Shown one piece after another: positions 46,901-53,352 of a stretch of 64,000 nt of DNA; position 1 is the stretch's first letter, and the number at the start of each line of letters is the position of its first letter. The DNA comes from Bog-950 sp964423405. Lineage in GTDB: Bacteria > Bacteroidota > Bacteroidia > Chitinophagales > LD1. The stretch lies in NCBI GenBank assembly GCA_964423405.1, contig CAYREY010000003.1, forward strand, positions 91,404 to 155,403, written 5' to 3'. The position numbers and the translations under genes are program-made. The notes beneath the pieces were generated by a model. It searched no databases, was not told the DNA's origin, and saw nothing but the letters and a program-made list of their open reading frames with translations.

Positions 46901-48481
46901 ATCATCGCTCGAAGCAGCACAAGGCGAGTTGGAAATTGTCCAGCGCAAGGTATAAGTGTTACCAGCCACACCTGTAAAGCCCGATGTAGCACTGGATGGA
47001 GTGGTTACCGAACCACCCGAACCACTTATAATACTCCACGCACCGGTACCCGATGATGGAGCATTACCCGCCAGGGTTACAGAGGTACCACATACCGTCT
47101 GGTCGGCGCCTGCATTGGCAGTTGTTGGTTGCGAAACTATAGTTAGTACACGATCGTCGAATACCGACGGGCAATCGCCGGTAGGGTCGTTGGTAGTTAA
47201 ACGTAACGTTACAGTACCAGCGGTTCCTGAGTTAGGGGTAAATGTAACACTGGCAGGGGTAGTGGTAGCAGCCGCAGTACTTAACTGGGCAGTACTGTTA
47301 CTTACGGAGCCTGTAACCCCTGCTATAGACCATGTACCGTTAGAAGCACCTCCACCAATGGTTGCGCCCGATAAAGTATAGGCACTACCTGCGCATATAG
47401 TTGCATCGGCACCTGCGTTTACGGTAGCCTTGGCATAAACGGTAAACGGTATATCCACAGTACTACCGTTATTGGCCTGTCCACATCCAAAGTCTGAGTT
47501 ACGTGCCAGAAAATACGTACCTGGTGTACCTGTTACCGCCGTAGGTAATGCCGATGACAAGGCAGTAGTAGTTTGATAGTTGGTCCAACCCACTACCGGC
47601 GATGAAGAACGACGCCAGTAATAATAGTAAGTTGCCGAACCGCCACCGTTAGATGAAGCGGCCGTTGTACTTTGTATAGAAGCTGAACCATCCTGACACA
47701 TGCTGGATGGTGTAGCCGGTGTTATAGACCCCGGGTTATTATCTCTTACCGTTACAAGGCGGGTTACGCCCGGCCCCCCGGTACCACATACGTTAGTAGC
47801 GTTGGTGTGTATTACATATTTACCAGGGTTGGCAAAACTATAGTTAAAACTGGCAGTATTGGCGTATCCTTGGTTTACATAATCCCAGCTGTTAACCCAA
47901 CCGCTACCGTTATCGGTTCCTATCCAGTACCAGTAGTTACCGCCCTGTGGGTTACCACCATTTTGAGCTACAGCTATGTTGGCACCTGGACATACTACTA
48001 TGTTACCGGCGGTACCGTTAAGCGTCATGTTGCCGTTGGTAGGCGCCGGTACCGAGGTTAGGCGTACTCTCAGTGAACTCGAAACGCCCGAAAAATCGTG
48101 CTGCTGGCAGTTATAGCGGTTATTTATTACAATATGCCAGCCTGTCCAGGTGGGCGTGTAATTCAAAGAGGAGTTGGTACCAGTACACGAAGGTCCGTTA
48201 TCATCGTTATAGGCACGGGCTGTCCATGCAGGGTTTTGGTCGTAAATAGATAGCTGGTTGTCGAAACCTGCACTACCGCAGGTACTGAAATTGTATGTCC
48301 ATCCGGCATTCATGTACACGTAGGTATATGTACCAGAGCCTACGCTACGCGTATTATCCACGTTACAAGAACCGTTGGGGTTAATATCTGCAGCTCCTGA
48401 AAAACCAGACCAGCTGCACTGGGCTAAAGCAACATTAACAGCAAATACGCTGCAAAGCAGCATTAGTAGCAATTTTCTCAT
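37913..48481 (-). CDS. 3522-residue T9SS type A surface protein with 18 identical-length repeats
   Basis: A 10.6-kb gene in one open frame with signal peptide MRKLLLMLLCSVFAVNVALA. An N-terminal jelly-roll region (WSGFSGAADINPNGSC) and Ig-like domains precede residues 453-1964, which are 18 tandem repeats of 84 residues. Each repeat has an NAGxDQTxC start, GTGxWSIISGxGG, YTLRWTISNAPC and a DDVVI end, giving one Cys pair per repeat. The C-terminal third has further Ig/PKD-like domains, a fibronectin-like domain (LSWATAIEVNNRGFEVERSTDG) and a type A sorting domain (FIPNPTTDRTSLIV, FYNIVGQKVL, ASGTYTAVV). It is most simply a long rod-like adhesin exported by the T9SS. A terminator follows; 355 bp separate it from the next gene upstream. 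Confidence 0.93.
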   Translation of the reverse strand: MRKLLLMLLCSVFAVNVALAQCSWSGFSGAADINPNGSCNVDNTRSVGSGTYTYVYMNAGWTYNFSTCGSAGFDNQLSIYDQNPAWTARAYNDDNGPSCTGTNSSLNYTPTWTGWHIVINNRYNCQQHDFSGVSSSLRVRLTSVPAPTNGNMTLNGTAGNIVVCPGANIAVAQNGGNPQGGNYWYWIGTDNGSGWVNSWDYVNQGYANTASFNYSFANPGKYVIHTNATNVCGTGGPGVTRLVTVRDNNPGSITPATPSSMCQDGSASIQSTTAASSNGGGSATYYYYWRRSSSPVVGWTNYQTTTALSSALPTAVTGTPGTYFLARNSDFGCGQANNGSTVDIPFTVYAKATVNAGADATICAGSAYTLSGATIGGGASNGTWSIAGVTGSVSNSTAQLSTAAATTTPASVTFTPNSGTAGTVTLRLTTNDPTGDCPSVFDDRVLTIVSQPTTANAGADQTVCGTSVTLAGNAPSSGTGAWSIISGSGGSVTTPSSATSGFTGVAGNTYTLRWTISNSPCAASSDDVVITLRANPTTSNAGADQSVCATSATLAGNAPTVGTGAWSIISGTGGSFTNAALNNTAFSGTANTSYTLRWTISNSPCAASTDDVVINLRSNPTTSAAGADQTICGTGATLAGNAPSSGSGTWSVITGAGGAITTPTSPTSPFTGVAGTNYTLRWTIANAPCTASTDDVVISLKANPTTSNAGPDQSVCATSATLAANAPAVGTGAWSVVSGAGGSFVNAAANGTTFNGTANTGYVLRWTISNAPCTASTDDVAINLSSAPTAANAGSDITICGNSTTLGANTPTVGTGAWTIISGTGGTITTPSSPTSAFSGTAGGTYTLRWTITNGACAASTDDVIVTFKQNPTTSNAGPDQSVCATSATLAANAPAIGTGAWSVVSGTGGSFANSAANGTTFTGTANTTYTLRWTISNAPCAASTDDVVINLRANPTTANAGADINVCGTSTTLAGNTPTIGAGTWTIISGTGGTITTPSSPTSAFSGTAGGTYTLRWTIANAPCTASTDDVVVNFKQNPTTSNAGPDQTLCATSTTLAANTAAIGTGAWSIISGAGGTVTTPSSPTSTFSGAAGTTYTLRWTISNAPCTASTDDVVITFTATPTTTNAGPDQTLCATSTTLAGNTPSVGTGTWSIISGAGGTVASPNSPTSTFSGTAGTSYTLRWTITNAPCTASSDDVVINFTGNPTTTNAGPDQNLCGNSTTLAGNTPVVGTGSWSIISGAGGTITTPSSPTSAFSGTAGVTYTLRWTISNAPCTASSDDVIIAFKANPTTSAAGADQTVCGTSVTLAGNTPTVGTGAWSIVSGTGGTVTTPSSPTSAFSGTAGSTYTLRWTISNAPCTASTDDVVIQLKQNPTTSTAGADQTVCGTSVTLAANTPTIGTGAWSIVSGAGGTVTTPSSPTSAFSGTAGVSYTLRWTISNAPCAVSTDDVVINLVATPSTAAAGADQTLCANTATLAANTPSVGTGAWSIISGAGGTVVTPSSPTSTFNGVAGTTYTLRWTISNAPCAASTDDVVINFTSNVTPANAGADQDICGSSTTMAGNTPSVGTGTWTIISGTGGTITTPSSPTSTFSGVAGNTYTLRWTIANAPCASSSDDVVVVFKQNPTTAAAGADQTVCGVNATLAANTPTIGTGAWSVISGSGGAVSTPSSPTSAFIGIAGNTYTLRWTISNPSCAASTDDVVITLTPSPTTANAGPDQTLCATSTTLAGNTPAIGTGSWSIVSGAGGTITTASSPTSAFSGVAGNTYTLRWTISNAPCTASTDDVVISFAASVTTSNAGPDQSVCGSSATLAANTPSIGTGTWSIISGAGGTVTTPSSPTSTFTGTAGVAYTLRWTIANAPCTPSSDDVIVTLVATPTTAAAGADQVVCGNTTTLAGNTPAVGTGSWSIIAGVGGSIPSPTSPTSSFSGTVGSTYTLRWTIANAPCVASADDVDITLNPVPAVPTLTVTDPTCTTPSGTITVTAPLGAYTYNIDGGTYGASTSFSGLSSTTHTVNVKANVGGCTNNNTATVGPVPSPPPAPTATVTAQPTCAVPSGTIQVSSPVGLNYEYQLDAGAFQSSPIFTGVATGSHSVKVRLTAVPDCVTPMLGTLTVNAVPTPLAVNPVSICQGGSGSLSVDAGSVCIQNFVIPTIPGPNQIYGGWLAGDPTAATPSGAANTSTCGFTGAVRTYSAIPFQVSVTGDYIFEMNTNTSYNGAGYIVTGGFTPGSCATGTLLRADNASGSGGEPILGSIGNPLTLTAGITYTLISTTDGGSDVVNNDFTWTVTPPVGGNVLINQPGTVEWYTSSSGGSPIGYGETFNPVGVPGSGLANTNTQGTYTFWAACSSSPSCRSQADFVITSNVNIYNVTPANTELCYDALTPVVVGLDNSTNGLTYQLMRDGSAFGSPVVSSGGALTIGNTGAAGTYTVSVNSGACNVPMNGAVEIKPVPVANAGSDVTLNCSSSVVLNATSNSTTIFTENFGTGVSSEVTSTTSNWRIKYLYGLEPANRSEWWITYNGATPVANMANPVNNITSGSGLTMFDRRIYEPVVPGDYAWDAGTLDEIAYNTTPVDARLYTSVNLSFNYQVGGTYSGSDVYDYLQVMYSLDNGTTWVPISEGNNAGTFNLYRGMGSTNAFFANAPTSGTANITMPAAVVGKRFLLGFRWVNDGDLNGAYVGGPMVDNINITGTASYNWSPTAGVTGSGTASPTITQGGTYTVVVTAGNGCTASDQVVVTAASVPNISISGNQDVCSGGSATLTAIVTGGTGAITNILWERSANGGGSWSTVQSTTSSTYNTSTALGIGNYLYRATVTMSTNCTNTSSNVSVDVKADPAITLEPVDVYLCSGGNATLTVAASGGAPNLLYEWEYDNGTIVTNSNPTGVTYSGETTTDLSITTAANAPAITVPLWAKVYSTGPGCDDAYSLFANVTILPDPTVSNPTPATQTGLCSGGTASPISVTANGGTGAYSYQWYSNTTNSTSGGTLIGGANNASYTPPVVAGTTYYYCEIGQAGSGCGPVTTAATAVVTAGTPVVANVVVDECMNFAVGDKYYVLVTGSGGTPPYTYPGSFYTSTTNQGIHELNAGASGTYTVTDAAGCSTTSSAVTAPTGRPNDIVMTSATGNITVDCWINDYNKWVTFRDAVTNNAIMAINDNHSNLGLVTVDVYKDATPPVIYNNPLATNCTWTEHTAMRRHFKMTSTLAPTTGVDVMLFFSDDDYNTLKADAWNNNTGYPNPDYACTELDDVYNFNQLYVTKYTGNNEDGNYLNNTPSGLYRVFGDNTTPNRPLIKGEYTGSNTGFQGIYGGAQTHHYVQMTVTEFSEFWLHGSQQSQPLPVEMIYLQADVMNNAYIRLSWATAIEVNNRGFEVERSTDGQNWTQIGFVEGHNNATTQHNYNYDDMTVAAGVVYYYRLKQVDYDNAFEYTDIVSARIVGEATFSVKEFIPNPTTDRTSLIVTGTKEQEISIAFYNIVGQKVLESNHVVNKGANTIAFDLARLASGTYTAVVSSANEVYTQKIVLTR
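42590..47125 (-). repeat. 18 tandem coding repeats of 252 bp
   Basis: The block measures 4536 bp, exactly 18 x 252, so the array has no net insertion or deletion. Units 2, 4 and 6 share a variant centre (GGSF followed by an NAA- or NSA-type segment and GTAN) while units 1, 3, 5 and 7-18 mostly carry GGxxTTPSSPTSxFSG, pointing to early duplication of a two-unit block. The preceding sequence (residues about 350-452) holds a divergent unit. Confidence 0.9.
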
Positions 48482-48836
48482 AGTAACACGTTGTTAAAAT
48501 ATTCGGTTTATATATTTTATACACTTCGATGGTGATAGCATACGTAGATTTCAAAAAAAAGTCGACACTAAATTGACAAATACAATGCCGTCCTTGTTTT
48601 TTCCTAAAAAATACTTGTATGTATCATGTTTTCAGCCAATTACATCAACACTTGGGGCTCCTGTTTCGGGTAGCCTGTGAAACAAGCGACCAGAAAAAAA
48701 TACACTAACTGACTGTTTGCAAGAACAATAATAAAAACAGCACAATATATCGCTTTTTAAGCAAAAAGCTAAGTTTTTGCCGGTTTTTATGACAAAAAAC
48801 TATGGCAGGGTGTGATATATAAATAATTAAACATCC
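48482..48836. other. 355-bp intergenic region with no recognised gene
   Basis: A/T-rich sequence between the giant protein and the TMTC-like gene. It must hold the promoter of the giant gene and probably the end of the TMTC-like transcript. Possible weak hairpin GCAAAAA/TTTTTGC near 48761-48780. I found no convincing TAnnTTTG element, ORF or RNA. Confidence 0.5.
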
Positions 48837-51551
48837 TTAGTTTTCCAATTCCTGCAATACCTTCAAGGCTGGTGGGTAGCCCGGCTTTACTTCAAGTGCT
48901 TTGCCTGCATAAATACGGGCACTATCGGTTTGGCCTATACCTTTAAAAGTGAGAGCAAGATTGGTATATGGCTCTGGTATATATGGTATACGACTGGCTG
49001 CCAGTTTGTTAACCGCAATCGACTTGTCGTATTCCTCCATTTTGAAATACAGAAAACTTAGCTGGTCGTAACCTTTATAATCGGTTGGGTTTACCTCTAT
49101 GCGTTTTGCAAAGTAAGGCTCTGCTTCTGTATACTTATTTTGCGCGTAATACAAATCGGCTACAAAAGCATGTATATCGGTATTGGTAGAGTCAATAGCA
49201 ATTGCTTTTTGGTATGCTGCAATTGCGCTGTCGGGCATATTTAATAATGAGTAAACTTTACCCATATAGTAAGCCGCATTAAAAAACTGGGGATAAATTT
49301 CAAGTGCTTTTGAAAAGTGTACGGCAGCTTGTTTTCGCATTTCAGTCTGCTTCTGCACATTACTATCCATGTTAAACGACTCTATAGCGAGGTGGTTACC
49401 CAATAATCCATGTGCCTGTGCCGAGTTATTTACATAGTCAATATCATGGCTCATCAGGGTAATGCTGTCTTTCCACCACAGGCTTCGGCTAAACGAAAGC
49501 GTAGTGTAAACAGCAAACATTACACCTACAACAAGCAGCATATTCTTATTAGCGGTTAGTAAAGTATAGCTTGTATTATCAAAACCGGTTTTAAATAACA
49601 TAGCAAGCAATGCTATTATAGCCATAACAAAACCCAGGCTTGGCAATAACATAAACCGCTCTGCTACCATACCTGGTATAGGGTAAAAAAGATTAGATAT
49701 TGCAATAATCGACACAAGATAGATTGCCAGCGCTGTAAAAACCAGCTTGTTTCTGAAAAAGAAATACAAGCACAGTGCCGCCAGCAAAAAATGCAACAGT
49801 AACGAAACCAGCGGTAAAACACTGAATAACGAAGTAGGTTCAATATACCTGTACCCGTAATAAAAACTTAATGGGTAGGGAACCACAGTTTTCTGCAGGT
49901 AACGCAAAACTATTACCAGCGAAGTTCCAGCCCTAAGTTCCAACGGCGATTGGGTTGTTACCGGCGCCTCTACATACTCAAGCGGTCGGGTATCTTTTCC
50001 GGTTACCACATCAGTAACCGATGCCGGCAACTCAGCAACATAGGTGGTGGTTGTATCTTTAGCAGGCTTAGCTAACAATACCAGCGCTATCAGGCAGTAT
50101 ACGATATACGAAAAAAAACGCTTTTGCTTGTCCTGTGTTGCAAAGTAACCGGTTAGCAATATTGCAAACAATACTATTACCAACGACATTGCACCCCAGT
50201 AACGCAAAATCACAAACAGTACTATTAATGCAGTAACAGCAAATACGCCTGCAACTATGTAGCGCCGGCTTACTTCCTTGTGGGCCACAAAAAAGCCAAA
50301 TGCAATAATGGCGGCCACGGCCGGACGGTATTCAGGAAGTGGTAACAGCAATAACAGAACCAACAAAGCCACACTCATTAATTTTTGCCTGTTGCTGGCA
50401 GCATTAGAGTAATAAAATGCCAGTAAGATTACCCCGGAGCCCAGTAACGTATTGGTATGATAAACCCAATACACGCCAGCAATACCCAATATTGCCAGAA
50501 CAAAATTTACAGCTGCCAGTTTTTTATCGGGCACCACAGCCGCCAATGCCATAAAAGTTACCAGCACTATATTCACAAGCGGAGCTTTATAATACAACAA
50601 TACCGCATACACCACCACCGCAACGGCTGTAATCACTGCATAAAACACATTACGTGTATTATTTGTATCTGCTGCAAACATCAGCAGGTCTGTATCAGAA
50701 GCTGAAGAGGCTTTAGCACGTAAAAAAGCATACAACTCCTTTCGATATAAAAACAACAACTCCACTCCTATTCCTGCAAATACATAGGGCAGCAGATTTC
50801 TGAATTGAAATGTTTTAGGCAATACAACCAAACAGGCCAACAGTAAAGCAGCCAGTACACCCATTACATAGGCCGGTTTTTTATCAATAAAAAGCACAAC
50901 CGGAATAATAAATGCTAAGGGTAAAATTGTAAGCTTTGAAAAAAGCGCCAGTAAAAAAAACAAACACACCAGCAGCAACCTGTGTAACTTTGCCGTGGTG
51001 CTATATAATATTGCCTCTCTAAAAGCCAACAGCCCGAATATAAAAGCCAGTATTTCATCGCGGTTTTTAATACTGGCTACTACCTCGGTATGTACCGGAT
51101 GCACCGCAAATAAAAGGGTAATAAAAAACGATAAAATATAACTGTACCCTGCAAAAAGCCTTCGCAATACACGGTACAATAAAAAGCACATAAACCCATA
51201 AAGCAACACATTAATTGCGTGGCTCACCCAAACATGCTCACCTAAAAACTGGTGTTCAATAGCAAAACTTACCAGTACTACCGGGCGGTAATCGTAGGCA
51301 TACCCCATGGCATCCTGATAATACTGGCTGGTTAATATTTCAGGTATGCCGGCTAACCCTTTAGATGTTAATGCATGGCCACGCGTAACCAGTTCATCAT
51401 CCATGTTATAGTTATTGCCTATAGTTACCGCATATACTATAACAGGTATAACAAATGAAAGCAAACAAAAATTAGACACTAAAGACGTTAAGAGCGATTT
51501 TTCACCTCTCTGTGCGTGAGTGGGGGCGCTATGTGTGCTTTTTGTTTTCAC
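48837..51551 (-). CDS. TMTC-like GT-C membrane protein with C-terminal TPRs
   Basis: A 904-residue protein with about 15 transmembrane helices between residues 25 and 700. An N-terminal DDE motif (51-53) after the first helix, YRPV at about 88-91, VSHAINVLLYG at about 109-119, and HPVHTEVVASIKNRDE at 151-166 form the pattern seen in eukaryotic TMTC O-mannosyltransferases and their bacterial relatives. Residues about 735-904 are TPRs (for example YFNAAYYMGKVYSLLNMPDSAIAAYQKAI, read in parts). GT-C enzymes transfer sugar from a lipid-phosphate donor on the periplasmic side. The acceptor may be a protein or the product of the adjacent cluster. It follows the GT2 gene by 8 bp in one operon with the dioxygenase. 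Confidence 0.8.
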   Translation of the reverse strand: MKTKSTHSAPTHAQRGEKSLLTSLVSNFCLLSFVIPVIVYAVTIGNNYNMDDELVTRGHALTSKGLAGIPEILTSQYYQDAMGYAYDYRPVVLVSFAIEHQFLGEHVWVSHAINVLLYGFMCFLLYRVLRRLFAGYSYILSFFITLLFAVHPVHTEVVASIKNRDEILAFIFGLLAFREAILYSTTAKLHRLLLVCLFFLLALFSKLTILPLAFIIPVVLFIDKKPAYVMGVLAALLLACLVVLPKTFQFRNLLPYVFAGIGVELLFLYRKELYAFLRAKASSASDTDLLMFAADTNNTRNVFYAVITAVAVVVYAVLLYYKAPLVNIVLVTFMALAAVVPDKKLAAVNFVLAILGIAGVYWVYHTNTLLGSGVILLAFYYSNAASNRQKLMSVALLVLLLLLPLPEYRPAVAAIIAFGFFVAHKEVSRRYIVAGVFAVTALIVLFVILRYWGAMSLVIVLFAILLTGYFATQDKQKRFFSYIVYCLIALVLLAKPAKDTTTTYVAELPASVTDVVTGKDTRPLEYVEAPVTTQSPLELRAGTSLVIVLRYLQKTVVPYPLSFYYGYRYIEPTSLFSVLPLVSLLLHFLLAALCLYFFFRNKLVFTALAIYLVSIIAISNLFYPIPGMVAERFMLLPSLGFVMAIIALLAMLFKTGFDNTSYTLLTANKNMLLVVGVMFAVYTTLSFSRSLWWKDSITLMSHDIDYVNNSAQAHGLLGNHLAIESFNMDSNVQKQTEMRKQAAVHFSKALEIYPQFFNAAYYMGKVYSLLNMPDSAIAAYQKAIAIDSTNTDIHAFVADLYYAQNKYTEAEPYFAKRIEVNPTDYKGYDQLSFLYFKMEEYDKSIAVNKLAASRIPYIPEPYTNLALTFKGIGQTDSARIYAGKALEVKPGYPPALKVLQELEN

Positions 51552-51559
51552 CGTTGCTG

Positions 51560-52507
51560 CTATTTAATAAATGCATGGTAAGCCTCGCGCAAAATATACA
51601 TTAGCGAGTAGTACACATAATAAAATATGTATCCGATCTTTCTAAATAAAGACACCTCTCCTATTGTATCAGAGTAAAGGATGAATTTGTATTCATGCGC
51701 TATTGCCTCGTATATAAGCTTCCGCATACCGTTGTAGGCCGGTAACGATAAAAAATACCTGAGCGCCTTTATATTGCTAAGGTTAAACTTTAAAGGGTCT
51801 ACCTTTTTTGTAACCCCTCCCTTATGCTCGCGGTATAGCGACCATACCTCATTAAAATACTTAAATGCAGATCCACGGATCATCAGTTGCTGCAAAATCC
51901 ACGAGCCCGAAAGGTTTAACCGTGGGTACTCTGCGGCGGCCTGCTGGCAACGTTCACGGCTTACTACCAACGAACTGTGGGGGATAATTTTACGTTGTAG
52001 CCCATCCCATGGATAATAGATGCTGGTATATTGGTAGCACTGTGAATAATAACGATACCCCTCAAACAACCAGTTTATTTTCTTTGGTTCTTCGTTATTT
52101 GTTGCAACAATCTCTATAGCAGCATCGTGAAAACAACCTGCCATATCGGGGTTAGCCTGCAAATATTCTACCTGCTTTTGAAGTTTACCATCATACAGCC
52201 ATTTATCGTCTCCATCCATAAAAGCTATATACCTGCCGGTGGCATGGCTTACTATCTGTAAACCATTCTGGTAGTTTCCCTTGTTCCTTTCTGCAAGAAA
52301 CAACCTTATTTTTCCTTTATGTTGCTCTTCAAAATCTTTAAGCACCTCTACAGTACCATCGGTTGAGCCATCATCAAATACCAGCACTTCTACACCAAAA
52401 TCAGTTTTCTGGCCCATCACACTCTCAAGCGCATCGGCAATAAACTCCTTGTGATTATAGGTTAGTACACATACACTTACCTCATAGCCCGCAATTTCAC
52501 TTACCAT
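51560..52507 (-). CDS. GT2-family glycosyltransferase
   Basis: A 315-residue GT-A-fold glycosyltransferase. N-terminal motif YEVSVCVLTYNHKEFI (about 8-23), VFDDGSTDGTVEVL (44-57), and a DxD-type metal/nucleotide-sugar site DGDDKWL at about 98-104. A C-terminal amphipathic or hydrophobic helix (IGYIFYYVYYSLMYILREA) probably anchors it to the membrane. The enzyme would add a sugar from an NDP-sugar to a lipid or small molecule; donor and acceptor are unknown. Its start codon overlaps the end of the dioxygenase gene (52501-52507), implying translational coupling. With the TMTC-like gene it may build and then transfer a glycan. Confidence 0.87.
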   Translation of the reverse strand: MVSEIAGYEVSVCVLTYNHKEFIADALESVMGQKTDFGVEVLVFDDGSTDGTVEVLKDFEEQHKGKIRLFLAERNKGNYQNGLQIVSHATGRYIAFMDGDDKWLYDGKLQKQVEYLQANPDMAGCFHDAAIEIVATNNEEPKKINWLFEGYRYYSQCYQYTSIYYPWDGLQRKIIPHSSLVVSRERCQQAAAEYPRLNLSGSWILQQLMIRGSAFKYFNEVWSLYREHKGGVTKKVDPLKFNLSNIKALRYFLSLPAYNGMRKLIYEAIAHEYKFILYSDTIGEVSLFRKIGYIFYYVYYSLMYILREAYHAFIK

Positions 52508-53292
52508 CCTAAATCCTTTAACATAAGTTTTATCGAATCAAGGTCTTTCACAGCTATGCCACCCTTTAGCAAGTGCCTGTCGCCCCAAAAAGCGTTACGA
52601 CCATGCATTATACGCTTATCCTGCATAAAAACTGCATCCCCTTTTTTAAGGTAAACAGGCTGTGTTAATCCAGCCCTTACTATATAGTTTTCCAAAAAAT
52701 CGTGAAACTCCTCGCACATAGCCAGCACTTCGGGTGTATTATCGGGTGCTACTACGGCATAATTCCAGTGCAATACCACACCAACTTCATCTTCAGATAT
52801 TATTGTTGCTTTGTTTCTGAAAACCGGGTGCGGTGCCTTGCCAAATATCACTTCCTCTGTCCTAAGCCTTGTCAGTAGCTCGGGTTTATATTCAGTTAAT
52901 ATATCCACTATCAATCCCGAATCGACAAAAGTGGTAGCACCACCATATTTTGCCTCCTGGGCGCAAATCAGCAACACAATATCCAATGGTATACTGGCAT
53001 TACAATAATCTGTATGCAAAGGCTGGGCTTTATTACTGTGTTTGTAAGTATCGTTCACGTAACGCTCATCATACTTCACCATAGTCCAGCTATCATGTAT
53101 CAATGTTCGGGTAACAGGGTCTATATCTTTACGAAAAAGCATACCAACCTTCTCTCCAAGCCCTACATATAGTTTATCAATATCTGCTGTCTCTGGCACA
53201 TTGGCAATGTGTACTACCTTATTCTCCGAAACCAAATGATTAATATCTTCGCCCAGCGAATCGTAATAGTGAGTTGTTTTTATGAAATTCAT
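52501..53292 (-). CDS. Fe(II)/2-oxoglutarate-dependent TauD/TfdA-family dioxygenase
   Basis: A 263-residue enzyme with a jelly-roll core. The metal facial triad is His93 and Asp95 (LHTDYC) and His230 (RIMHGRNAFWGDRHL), with an Arg nine residues later (Arg239) for 2-oxoglutarate binding, as in the TauD/gamma-butyrobetaine hydroxylase group. It probably hydroxylates an amino-acid or amine-like intermediate. It is the first gene of the left arm and starts 60 bp from the divergent right arm, so a shared control region is likely. Upstream sequence has no clear TAnnTTTG on either strand. Substrate is not deducible, but the company of an acyl carrier protein and a diiron oxygenase suggests a tailoring step. 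Confidence 0.88.
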   Translation of the reverse strand: MNFIKTTHYYDSLGEDINHLVSENKVVHIANVPETADIDKLYVGLGEKVGMLFRKDIDPVTRTLIHDSWTMVKYDERYVNDTYKHSNKAQPLHTDYCNASIPLDIVLLICAQEAKYGGATTFVDSGLIVDILTEYKPELLTRLRTEEVIFGKAPHPVFRNKATIISEDEVGVVLHWNYAVVAPDNTPEVLAMCEEFHDFLENYIVRAGLTQPVYLKKGDAVFMQDKRIMHGRNAFWGDRHLLKGGIAVKDLDSIKLMLKDLGW

Positions 53293-53352
53293 TTAAATAT
53301 GCCTCATTAATTTCTACACCCAAACAAATAATACCGTTTTATTGACAATACC

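Noticed and set aside
42590..47125. Regularly spaced repeats resembling a CRISPR array
   Set aside because: The units are 252 bp, contiguous without unique spacers, and encode one continuous reading frame in the T9SS protein.
42504..47381. Many plus-strand frames of 80-220 codons in the giant repeat gene
   Set aside because: They recur with the 252-bp period of the antisense coding repeats and encode Val/Pro-rich sequences with no start signals.
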